From CAZGUH01 sp964529005 (lineage in GTDB: Bacteria; Actinomycetota; Acidimicrobiia; Acidimicrobiales; Ilumatobacteraceae): 64,000 nt of DNA. Of this stretch, positions 51,393 through 58,559 are shown piece by piece (the first letter of the stretch is position 1; every line of letters begins with the position of its first letter). The position numbers were made by a program, and so were the translations under genes. The notes below the pieces were generated by a model. The model did no database searches. It had not been told where the DNA came from and saw only the letters and a program-made list of their open reading frames with translations. The stretch is from positions 1 to 64,000 of the forward strand of contig CAZGUH010000017.1 of NCBI GenBank assembly GCA_964529005.1. Reading direction: 5' to 3'.

Positions 51393-51394
51393 CG

Positions 51395-53038
51395 ATGAGA
51401 TCGGGCGCTCCTGCTCGCGTTCCGGCGCTGCGCGCCAGTGTGCGCATGGGCGTCGTGTGGTGCCCGCAGTGGCCCGTGATGGTCGCAGGGTTCCGGCCCG
51501 GCGAGCCCGTGGCGGTCGCTCATGACAACCGGATCGTGGCCTGCTCGCCCGCGGCGTCGCACGAGGGGGTCGTCATCGGCATGCGCCGCCGTGCGGCCCA
51601 AGCCCGCTGCCCGGCGCTGCGCCTGGCGCCCCACGACCCGGCGGCCGACGCGCGCGCCTTCGAAGCGGTGGCGCGCGCCGTCGGCGAGCTGACCCCCCGG
51701 CTCGAGATCACCGAGCCCGGCGTCCTCGCATTCGCCGCGCGTGGCCCCTCGCGCTACTTCGGGGGGGACGCGGCGATGGCCGAGCGCGTGGCTGCTGCGG
51801 TCCTCGAGGGTCTCGCCGCGTTCTCCGAGATCATCCCGATCGGCGTCGGCGTGGCCGACGGGCGCTTCGCCGCAGCGGTGGCTGCACGGCGCGCCAGCCG
51901 GGTGACCCCACCCGAGCGCGCCGGCACGCGCGTCGTCCCGCCGGGCTCCTCGGCCGCGTTCCTCGCTCCTCGGCCGGTCGCGCTGCTGCACGAGGTGGGT
52001 GGGCTGCCGGCCGAGTTCGTCGACATCGTCATGCGCCTCGGGCTGCCGACGCTCGGGGCGCTGGCGTCGCTGCCGGCAGCGGATGTGCTCGCCCGCTTCG
52101 GTGACCAGGGCGCCTTCGCCCATCGCATCGCAGGTGGGGGAGACGACCGCCCTCCCCGGTCCGCCGTGCCGCCGCCGGAATGGTCGCTCCAGCACGCGTT
52201 CGACGAGCCGGTGCAGCACCTCGACATCGTCGCCTTCGTCGCCAAGCAGATGGCGGCGCAGCTCACCGAAGCGCTGGCGGCCGAGGGAAAGGTCTGCGTC
52301 CGCCTGGTCGTGCGCGCCGAGACCGAGCACGGCGAGCGCAGCGAGCGTGTGTGGCACCGCCCCACAGGGCTCACCGCGGCGGCCGTCGTCGAGCGTGTGC
52401 GCTGGCAGCTCGACGGTTGGGTGTCGGCGGTCGACGCTCGTGACGACGCTCCCACCGGCGGGGTGGTGCTGTTGCGCTTCGTCGCCGACGAGGTGCGTGC
52501 CGACCAGGGCGCCCAGCTCGGCTTCTGGGGCGGGCGCACCCACGCCGACGAGTGGGCGGCCCGCGCCGTCGCCCGCGTCTCGGCGCTGGCGGGTGACCGC
52601 AACGTGCTCGTGCCGGCCCGTCGCGGCGGGCGCTTGCCCCAGGACGCGTACGCGTGGACGCCTGCGGCGATCTCCGATCTCGCCGAGCCTGCCGATCGGT
52701 TGGCGCCGGCCCCAGGGCCGTGGCCGGGGCAGGTGCCGGCGCCATCACCGTCGATCGTCTACCCCGATCCACTCCCGGCGGATGTGCGTGACGCCGACGG
52801 GGCGCGAGTGCGCGTCTCGGGCCGGGGGATCGTCAGCGCCGCCCCGGCATCGGTGGCGGTGGGTGAGCGGGCGCCACGCCGTGTCGTCGCGTGGGCCGGC
52901 CCTTGGCCGATGGACGAGAAGTGGTGGCGGCCCGATCACCGCCGGATGGCCCGTTTCCAGCTGCTCACCGCCGACGACCAGGCCTACCTGGTGGCGGCCG
53001 AGCGGCAGGGCTGGTGGGTCATCGGCCGGTACGCGTGA
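51395..53038 (+). CDS. imuB: ImuB, catalytically inactive Y-family polymerase
   Basis: ImuB is a Y-family polymerase relative that recruits DnaE2 to the sliding clamp. The 547-residue protein shows VVWCPQWPVMVAGFRPGEPVAV where active Y-family enzymes have DxNxFFA, so the catalytic acids are missing as expected for ImuB. It also has SRYFGGDAAMAERVA, the VGVADGRFAAAVAA helix, LHEVGGLPAEFVDIVMRLG (HhH), and a long C-terminal region with the family ending WPMDEKWWRPDHRRMARFQL. It is cotranscribed with imuA'. GGAG lies upstream of ATG 51395 with a somewhat long spacer. Confidence 0.92.
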   Translation: MRSGAPARVPALRASVRMGVVWCPQWPVMVAGFRPGEPVAVAHDNRIVACSPAASHEGVVIGMRRRAAQARCPALRLAPHDPAADARAFEAVARAVGELTPRLEITEPGVLAFAARGPSRYFGGDAAMAERVAAAVLEGLAAFSEIIPIGVGVADGRFAAAVAARRASRVTPPERAGTRVVPPGSSAAFLAPRPVALLHEVGGLPAEFVDIVMRLGLPTLGALASLPAADVLARFGDQGAFAHRIAGGGDDRPPRSAVPPPEWSLQHAFDEPVQHLDIVAFVAKQMAAQLTEALAAEGKVCVRLVVRAETEHGERSERVWHRPTGLTAAAVVERVRWQLDGWVSAVDARDDAPTGGVVLLRFVADEVRADQGAQLGFWGGRTHADEWAARAVARVSALAGDRNVLVPARRGGRLPQDAYAWTPAAISDLAEPADRLAPAPGPWPGQVPAPSPSIVYPDPLPADVRDADGARVRVSGRGIVSAAPASVAVGERAPRRVVAWAGPWPMDEKWWRPDHRRMARFQLLTADDQAYLVAAERQGWWVIGRYA

Positions 53039-53106
53039 TGCGTGCCGGCCGAGCGAACAGGAAGCAGAAGAGCCCAGATGAGATCGCCGCCGCCTGAGAG
53101 GGGCGC

Positions 53107-53880
53107 TCAGGCGGTGGCGCTCATCGAATCCGTGCCGCGGCGTTCACGCTCGGCGCGCAGCAGGTCGTTGCTCAGGCGGAACCCGACACCGCGGACGGTG
53201 TGGATGAAGCGCAGCTCCGGCGCATGGCGCTGGAGCTTCCGGCGCAGGTTCGACAGGTGGACGTCGACGACATGCGTGTCGCCCACCCAGTGCGGGCCCC
53301 ACACCTGCTCGATCAACTCGACGCGCGGGCACACCTCGGCAGGCTTGCGGCACAGCTGTTCGAACAGCGCGAACTCGATGCGGGTCACCGGCACGTCGTG
53401 GTTGCGGACGCGCAGCTCCTTGCGGCCGAGGTCGACGGTGAGAGGCCCGAGGCGGATCAGCGACGCCGCCATCGGATCCCAGCGTGCCTTCAGGCTGCGC
53501 GGGCGGCGCAGCATCGCCTGGCAGCGGGCGGCGAGCTCGTTGGTGTTGATCGGCACCGACATCACGTCGTCGGCGCCGGTGCGCAGCACCGAGATGCGCC
53601 CCTCCTCGTCGTCGGCGGCCGTGATGATCAGCAAGTACGCATCGTGGTCTTCGCGCAGCACCTCGCCCAGCCGCCGTCCCGATGGTGTCCGCATGTCGTG
53701 GTCGATGACCATCACGTCGGGGGAGAACGATCGCGCCAGGGTCAGTGCCGCCGTCTGGTCCATCGTCGCGCTCACGGAAAAGCCGCGATCCCGCAGCGTC
53801 GAGCCCGCCTGCCGACGCAACAGGGCGTCACCGACTGCGAGCAGCACTCGCGGTGCCAACTGCGCATCCGGTTCCATCAT
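53107..53880 (-). CDS. Atypical OmpR-like response regulator
   Basis: This 257-residue protein has a receiver domain (about 10-125) and a PhoB-type winged helix (about 140-240; VTRIEFALFEQLCRKP and HTVRGVGFRL). The receiver has an Asp in DVMVIDHDMRTPSG near residue 60, but the acidic pocket is reduced (LLAVGDALL) and the invariant Lys before the last strand is missing (VMSVPINTNEL instead of KPF), so classical phosphorylation is doubtful. GGAGG lies 6 nt before ATG 53880. It is convergent with imuB. No kinase gene is nearby. Confidence 0.87.
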   Translation of the reverse strand: MMEPDAQLAPRVLLAVGDALLRRQAGSTLRDRGFSVSATMDQTAALTLARSFSPDVMVIDHDMRTPSGRRLGEVLREDHDAYLLIITAADDEEGRISVLRTGADDVMSVPINTNELAARCQAMLRRPRSLKARWDPMAASLIRLGPLTVDLGRKELRVRNHDVPVTRIEFALFEQLCRKPAEVCPRVELIEQVWGPHWVGDTHVVDVHLSNLRRKLQRHAPELRFIHTVRGVGFRLSNDLLRAERERRGTDSMSATA

Positions 53881-54055
53881 CTCCTACCTCCCGCCGACAG
53901 CGGCTCTCGTTGGTCGATGGGGTATCGGCAGGCGGGGGGCCCACCTATAGAGATGTTCTTGATGCGCCGTCATGACGCCATTCGAGGGTAGGAGGTCGGG
54001 TCCTCGCTCCACCAGACGCGGTGCGCGGCGTCCGGGTCGCATACCGTCGGGCGGC

Positions 54056-54604
54056 GTGAAGGATGTCGCCGGACGGCGTTCGCTTCGTGACGAGGTGGCA
54101 CGCCGCCAGCCGGTGGACGAGCGCGAACGGGTGAGCATCGCTGCCTTTCTCACGGCGTACGACCAGCTCCCTGCGCCGTTCGACGAGCACGCCGATCCGG
54201 TGCACGTCACCGCGTCGGCGATCGTCGTCGGCCCCGGCGGCCCGGACGATCACGGCGTCGTGCTGCACCTGCACAAGCGCCTCGGGCTGTGGCTGCAGCC
54301 GGGAGGCCACATCGACGCTGGCGAGACCCCGCTGGCCGCCGCGTGGCGCGAGGCGCGCGAGGAGACCGGCTTGCCGGTCGGCGAGCCGGTCGGCGACGAA
54401 CCGGTCGTCCACGTCGACGTGCACCCGGGCCCGCGGGGCCACACCCATCTCGACGTCCGCTATGTGGTGCGCAGCCCGGTCGTGCCGCCGAAGCCGCCCG
54501 CCGGAGAAAGCCCGGACGTGCGCTGGTTCCCCTGGGACGAGGCGATCGCCGTGGCCGACCCCGGCCTCTCCGGCATCCTGCGGGCACTGCGTCCGGGCTC
54601 ATAG
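54056..54604 (+). CDS. NUDIX hydrolase
   Basis: This 182-residue NUDIX protein has the full box GGHIDAGETPLAAAWREARE followed by ETG (about residues 82-104), preceded by KRLGLWLQP. It should cleave a nucleoside diphosphate linked to another group, and the substrate cannot be read from sequence. GTG 54056 has TACCGT 8 nt upstream, a possible leaderless promoter. It lies between imuB and dnaE2, so nucleotide-pool cleaning next to mutagenesis genes is possible, but it has no LexA box of its own. Confidence 0.88.
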   Translation: MKDVAGRRSLRDEVARRQPVDERERVSIAAFLTAYDQLPAPFDEHADPVHVTASAIVVGPGGPDDHGVVLHLHKRLGLWLQPGGHIDAGETPLAAAWREAREETGLPVGEPVGDEPVVHVDVHPGPRGHTHLDVRYVVRSPVVPPKPPAGESPDVRWFPWDEAIAVADPGLSGILRALRPGS

Positions 54605-54633
54605 CACGAACCGGCATGCGCCTGGTTGATGGC

Positions 54634-54645
54634 GAACACCTGTTC
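54634..54645 (+). promoter_or_regulatory. LexA (SOS) box of dnaE2
   Basis: GAAC-ACCT-GTTC lies in CGAACACCTGTTCGA. TACAAT at 54648-54653 follows 2 bp later, the same spacing as at imuA', and ends 6 nt before ATG 54660. Confidence 0.92.
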
Positions 54646-54659
54646 GATACAATGCCGCG

Positions 54660-57600
54660 ATGGGTTTCAACAACCCCGCGATGCCGTGGAGCGAGCTCGA
54701 GGCGGCGTTGTCGGGGCGGGGAGCAGACGGTCGGCGCGTGGGGAGTCCCAGCTGGAACGCTGGCGGTGACGGGCCGGCGTGGTCACGCAAGCGCCAGCCG
54801 TTCGAGGCCCAGCCCGGCACGACGCGCCGCCCCGGCGGTGTCCCCTACGCCGAGCTGCACTGCCATTCGAACTTCTCGTTCCTCGACGGAGCGTCGCACC
54901 CCGAGCAGCTCGCCGAGGAAGCGGCCCGTTTGGGCCTCGAGGCGCTCGCCCTCACCGACCACGACGGGCTCTACGGCGTCGTCCGCTTTGCCGAAGCGGC
55001 GCAGGCGGTCGGTCTCAAGACCGTGTTCGGCGCCGAGGTCACCTTGCGTCGCGGCGCCGCGCACGCCGAGCAGGCGGCGCTGATCGAAGACGACACCACC
55101 GGCCAGGCACGGCCCGATCGCCGGTGGGACATGCCCGTCGGGCAGCCCGACCCTCACGGTGAGCACCTGGTGCTGCTCGCCGAGAAGCACCACGGGTACA
55201 CCGCGCTCTCGCGAGCGCTCAGCGCGGGCCACCTCGCCGGCCAGAAGGGGGCGCCGCGCTTCACCCTCGGTGACCTTGCCGCCCAGGGGCGGGGGAAGTG
55301 GTGGGTGCTGACCGGCTGTCGCAAGGGCAGCGTGCCCGCGGCGCTCATCGCCGACGGCCCTGCCGCGGCCACGCGCGAGCTGCGTCGCCTGATCGACGCC
55401 TTCGGCCGTGATCGCGTCTTCGTCGAGCTGTGGGACCACGGCGATCCGCTCGATTCGGCGCGCAACGACGCCTTGGCCGAGATCGCAGCGCGCAACGACG
55501 TGCTCTGTGTCGCCACCAACAACGTGCACTACGCCACGCCGGCCGATCGCCGCCTGGCCACCGCGCTGGCGGCGGTCCGCGCTCGCCGCAGCCTCGACGA
55601 GCTCGATCCGTGGCTGCCGGCTGCGGCCGCGGCCCACCTGCGGTCGGGGGCCGAGCAAGCGCGCCGCTTCGTCCGCTACCCCGGCGCGGTGGAGATCGCC
55701 GCCGAGCTCGGCCGCATGGCCGAGTTCGACCTCGAGCTGGTCGGCCCGGAGCTGCCGCCGTTCGCCGACACCGGCGGCCTCTCGGAGATGGAGTATCTGC
55801 GCCAGCTCGTCAAACGCGGCGGGCGCGCGCTCTACGGCGGGCGCGACGCGTCGTTCGCCGATCCGAAGAAGGAAGCCCGCCGGCGGCGCGCCTGGCAGGT
55901 CATCGACCGAGAGCTGGCGATCATCGACGAGCTCGGCTACCCGGGCTACTTCCTCGTCGTGTGGGAGATCGTCGAGTTCTGCCGGAAGCAGAACATCTAT
56001 TGCCAGGGGCGGGGCAGCGCGGCCAACAGCGCGGTCTGTTACGCGCTCGGCATCACCAAGGCCGATCCGGTCGAGCTGAACCTGCTGTTCGAGCGCTTCC
56101 TGTCACCCGAGCGCGACGGGCCACCCGACATCGACATCGACATCGAGAGCGACCGTCGAGAAGAGGTCATCCAGCACGTCTACGAGCGGTACGGCCGCCA
56201 CCACACCGCGCAGGTCGCCAACGTCATCACGTACCGGGCACGGTCCGCGGTGCGCGACATGGCGCGTGCGCTCGGGTATGCGCCCGGTCAGCAGGACGCA
56301 TGGAGCAAGCAGGTCGACTCATGGGGCCGGGTCGAGGCCACCGACCGTCAGGTGGGGCCCGATGGCGCCGTCGACCACGACATCCCGGCCGCCGTCATCG
56401 AGCTCGCCGCCCAGGTCGAGGACGCGCCGCGCCACCTGGGCATCCACTCCGGCGGCATGGTCATCTGCGACCGCCCGGTCGTCGAGGTGTGCCCGGTCGA
56501 GTGGGCGCGCATGGACAACCGCAGCGTGCTCCAGTGGGACAAGGACGACTGTGCTGCGGTGAAGCTGGTGAAGTTCGACCTCCTCGGCCTCGGCATGCTG
56601 TCGGCCCTGCACGGCGCGGTCGATCTCGTGCGCGAGCACTGCGGCGTGGATGTCGACCTCGCCACGATCCCCCAGGAGGACGCGGTCTACGACATGTTGT
56701 GCGCCGCCGACACGGTCGGCGTGTTCCAGATCGAGTCGCGCGCCCAGATGGCCACGTTGCCGCGGCTCAAGCCGCGCACGTTCTACGACCTCGTCATCGA
56801 GGTGGCGTTGATCCGGCCGGGCCCGATCCAAGGCGGTTCCGTGCACCCGTACATCCGCCGCCGCAACAAGCAGGAGCCCGTCACCTACCCGCATCCCTTG
56901 TTGGAGCGGAGCCTCGAGAAGACGTTGGGTGTGCCGCTGTTCCAAGAGCAGTTGATGCACATGGCCATCGACATCGCCGGCTTCACCCCGGCCGAGGCCG
57001 ACGAGCTGCGCCAGGCGATGGGCGCGAAGCGCTCGCGGGCGCGGATGGAGAGGCTCAAGTCGCGTCTGTTCGCCGGCATGGCAGAGCGCGGCGTCACCGG
57101 CGGGGTCGCCGAGGACATCTACGTGAAGATGGCCGCGTTCGCCAACTACGGCTTCCCCGAGAGCCACAGCGTCAGCTTCGCCTACCTCGTCTACGCGTCG
57201 GCGTGGCTCAAGCACCACTATCCGGCCGCGTTCTGCGCTGCGCTGCTCAACGCCCAGCCGATGGGTTTCTGGTCGCCGCATTCGCTCGTGCGCGACGCTC
57301 GCCGCCACGGTGTGGTGGTGCGCGGGCCGGATCTCCTGGCATCAGAGGCCGGGGCAACGCTCGAACCATGCTCGGACAGCGCGGGTGGCGTCGCGGTGCG
57401 CATCGGCATCGAATCGGTGCGCGGCATCGGCGCAGAGCTGGCGAAGGAGATCGCCGCCGGCCGTCCGTACGGCAGCCCGGAAGAGCTCGTGCGCCGCGTG
57501 CCGTCGTTGACGTTGGCGCAGCTCGAAGCGTTGGCGACGGCCGGGGTGTTCGGCGAATGCTTCGGGCTCGAACGGCGTCAGGCGCTGTGGGCCATGGGCG

Positions 57601-58091
57601 CGATCGCCGAGGCGCGGCCCGATCGGCTGCAAGGTGTCGTCACCGGGGCCGACACGGGCGCGCTGGCGCTGCCCGGCATGGATGCGGTCGACGAGACGGT
57701 GGCCGACATGTGGGCCACCGGCGTCTCACCCGGCGCCCATCCCACGGAGTTCGTGCGGGCCGAGCTCGAGCGCATGGGCGTCGTCACCGCCGCCGGCTTG
57801 CGGACCGCCGAGGCGCGGCGCACCGTGATGGTGGCGGGTCTCGTCACCCACCGCCAGAAGCCGATGACCGCGGGCGGCACGTTGTTCATGAACCTCGAGG
57901 ACGAGACCGGTCTGATCAACGTCGTGGTGTCGAAGGGATGCTGGGCGCGCTATCGCCGCATCGCTCGCGACGCTCCAGCGGTCGTCGTGCGCGGCCGGCT
58001 CGAACGCAGCGAGGGCGTCATCAACGTCGTCGCCGAGCACTTCCGGCCGTTGCCGGTTCCCGTCAGCTCGCGCAGCCGTGACTTCCGATGA
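54660..58091 (+). CDS. dnaE2: Error-prone DNA polymerase III alpha subunit DnaE2
   Basis: This 1143-residue C-family polymerase carries out SOS mutagenesis with ImuA' and ImuB. The N-terminus MGFNNPAMPWSELEAALSGR is typical of actinobacterial DnaE2. The PHP domain follows (AELHCHSNFSFLDGASHPEQ near residue 63). The polymerase core includes YPGYFLVVWEIVEFC, the catalytic Asp triad region PPDIDIDIESDRREEV near residue 490, and LIRPGPIQGG. Then come HhH motifs and an OB-fold near residues 1055-1130 (KPMTAGGTLFMNLEDETG), ending SRDFR. The spacing from the LexA box and -10 suggests a leaderless SOS transcript. Confidence 0.96.
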   Translation: MGFNNPAMPWSELEAALSGRGADGRRVGSPSWNAGGDGPAWSRKRQPFEAQPGTTRRPGGVPYAELHCHSNFSFLDGASHPEQLAEEAARLGLEALALTDHDGLYGVVRFAEAAQAVGLKTVFGAEVTLRRGAAHAEQAALIEDDTTGQARPDRRWDMPVGQPDPHGEHLVLLAEKHHGYTALSRALSAGHLAGQKGAPRFTLGDLAAQGRGKWWVLTGCRKGSVPAALIADGPAAATRELRRLIDAFGRDRVFVELWDHGDPLDSARNDALAEIAARNDVLCVATNNVHYATPADRRLATALAAVRARRSLDELDPWLPAAAAAHLRSGAEQARRFVRYPGAVEIAAELGRMAEFDLELVGPELPPFADTGGLSEMEYLRQLVKRGGRALYGGRDASFADPKKEARRRRAWQVIDRELAIIDELGYPGYFLVVWEIVEFCRKQNIYCQGRGSAANSAVCYALGITKADPVELNLLFERFLSPERDGPPDIDIDIESDRREEVIQHVYERYGRHHTAQVANVITYRARSAVRDMARALGYAPGQQDAWSKQVDSWGRVEATDRQVGPDGAVDHDIPAAVIELAAQVEDAPRHLGIHSGGMVICDRPVVEVCPVEWARMDNRSVLQWDKDDCAAVKLVKFDLLGLGMLSALHGAVDLVREHCGVDVDLATIPQEDAVYDMLCAADTVGVFQIESRAQMATLPRLKPRTFYDLVIEVALIRPGPIQGGSVHPYIRRRNKQEPVTYPHPLLERSLEKTLGVPLFQEQLMHMAIDIAGFTPAEADELRQAMGAKRSRARMERLKSRLFAGMAERGVTGGVAEDIYVKMAAFANYGFPESHSVSFAYLVYASAWLKHHYPAAFCAALLNAQPMGFWSPHSLVRDARRHGVVVRGPDLLASEAGATLEPCSDSAGGVAVRIGIESVRGIGAELAKEIAAGRPYGSPEELVRRVPSLTLAQLEALATAGVFGECFGLERRQALWAMGAIAEARPDRLQGVVTGADTGALALPGMDAVDETVADMWATGVSPGAHPTEFVRAELERMGVVTAAGLRTAEARRTVMVAGLVTHRQKPMTAGGTLFMNLEDETGLINVVVSKGCWARYRRIARDAPAVVVRGRLERSEGVINVVAEHFRPLPVPVSSRSRDFR

Positions 58092-58120
58092 CGTTCGCAT
58101 CATCCGTTCACAAACGCGAT

Positions 58121-58148
58121 TTGCATCACCCCGCCGAACATGTATCCT
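58121..58148 (+). promoter_or_regulatory. Sigma-70-type promoter for the coiled-coil gene
   Basis: TTGCAT (58121-58126) and TATCCT (58143-58148) are separated by 16 bp, with TG just before the -10. The start codon is about 50 bp downstream. This is the best conventional -35/-10 pair that I see in the window. Confidence 0.55.
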
Positions 58149-58196
58149 GTGCTCCGGCTTCCCCGATGACAACCGATCCGCGTCCAAGGGAAGCGC

Positions 58197-58556
58197 ATGA
58201 TGGCGCTCAGTCAGAAGCACCGCAGCTCGATCTCTCAGAACCTGACCCCGATCCTCGGTGAGGAAGAGGCAGAGGCCTTGCTCTCTCAGTTCCCTTCGCA
58301 CGAGTTCGACGAGCCGGTGACGAAGCAGTTCGTCCGCGCCGAGGTCGCCGACGTCCGCGCCGAGATCGCCGAAGTCCGCACGGAGGTCGCCGAACTGCGT
58401 GCCGAGATGCACGCCGAGTTCGGCCGCGTCGGCACCGCGGTCGCAGAACTGCGCGCCGAGATGTATGGCCGCTTCCGGGCGCAGACCGTCTGGATCGCCA
58501 GCATCATGACGGTCGGCATGGGGCTCGCTGCCGGTATCGCTTGCCTCGGTGGCTGA
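58197..58556 (+). CDS. Small coiled-coil protein with a C-terminal membrane anchor
   Basis: This 119-residue protein has a short helical start, then a coiled coil of heptad-like repeats (RAEVADVRAEIAEVRTEVAE, continuing to LRAEM) from about 44 to 92, and a C-terminal hydrophobic segment (WIASIMTVGMGLAAGIACL, about 98-116). The pattern recalls DUF1640-like tail-anchored coiled-coil proteins. AAGGG lies 6 nt before ATG 58197; ATG 58200 is one codon later. The function is unknown. A conventional promoter lies upstream. Confidence 0.78.
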   Translation: MMALSQKHRSSISQNLTPILGEEEAEALLSQFPSHEFDEPVTKQFVRAEVADVRAEIAEVRTEVAELRAEMHAEFGRVGTAVAELRAEMYGRFRAQTVWIASIMTVGMGLAAGIACLGG

Positions 58557-58559
58557 CGC

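Noticed and set aside
53038..53097. A 19-codon frame starting on the imuB stop (TGATG)
   Set aside because: It is too short and basic, with no conserved pattern. The overlap alone is not evidence.
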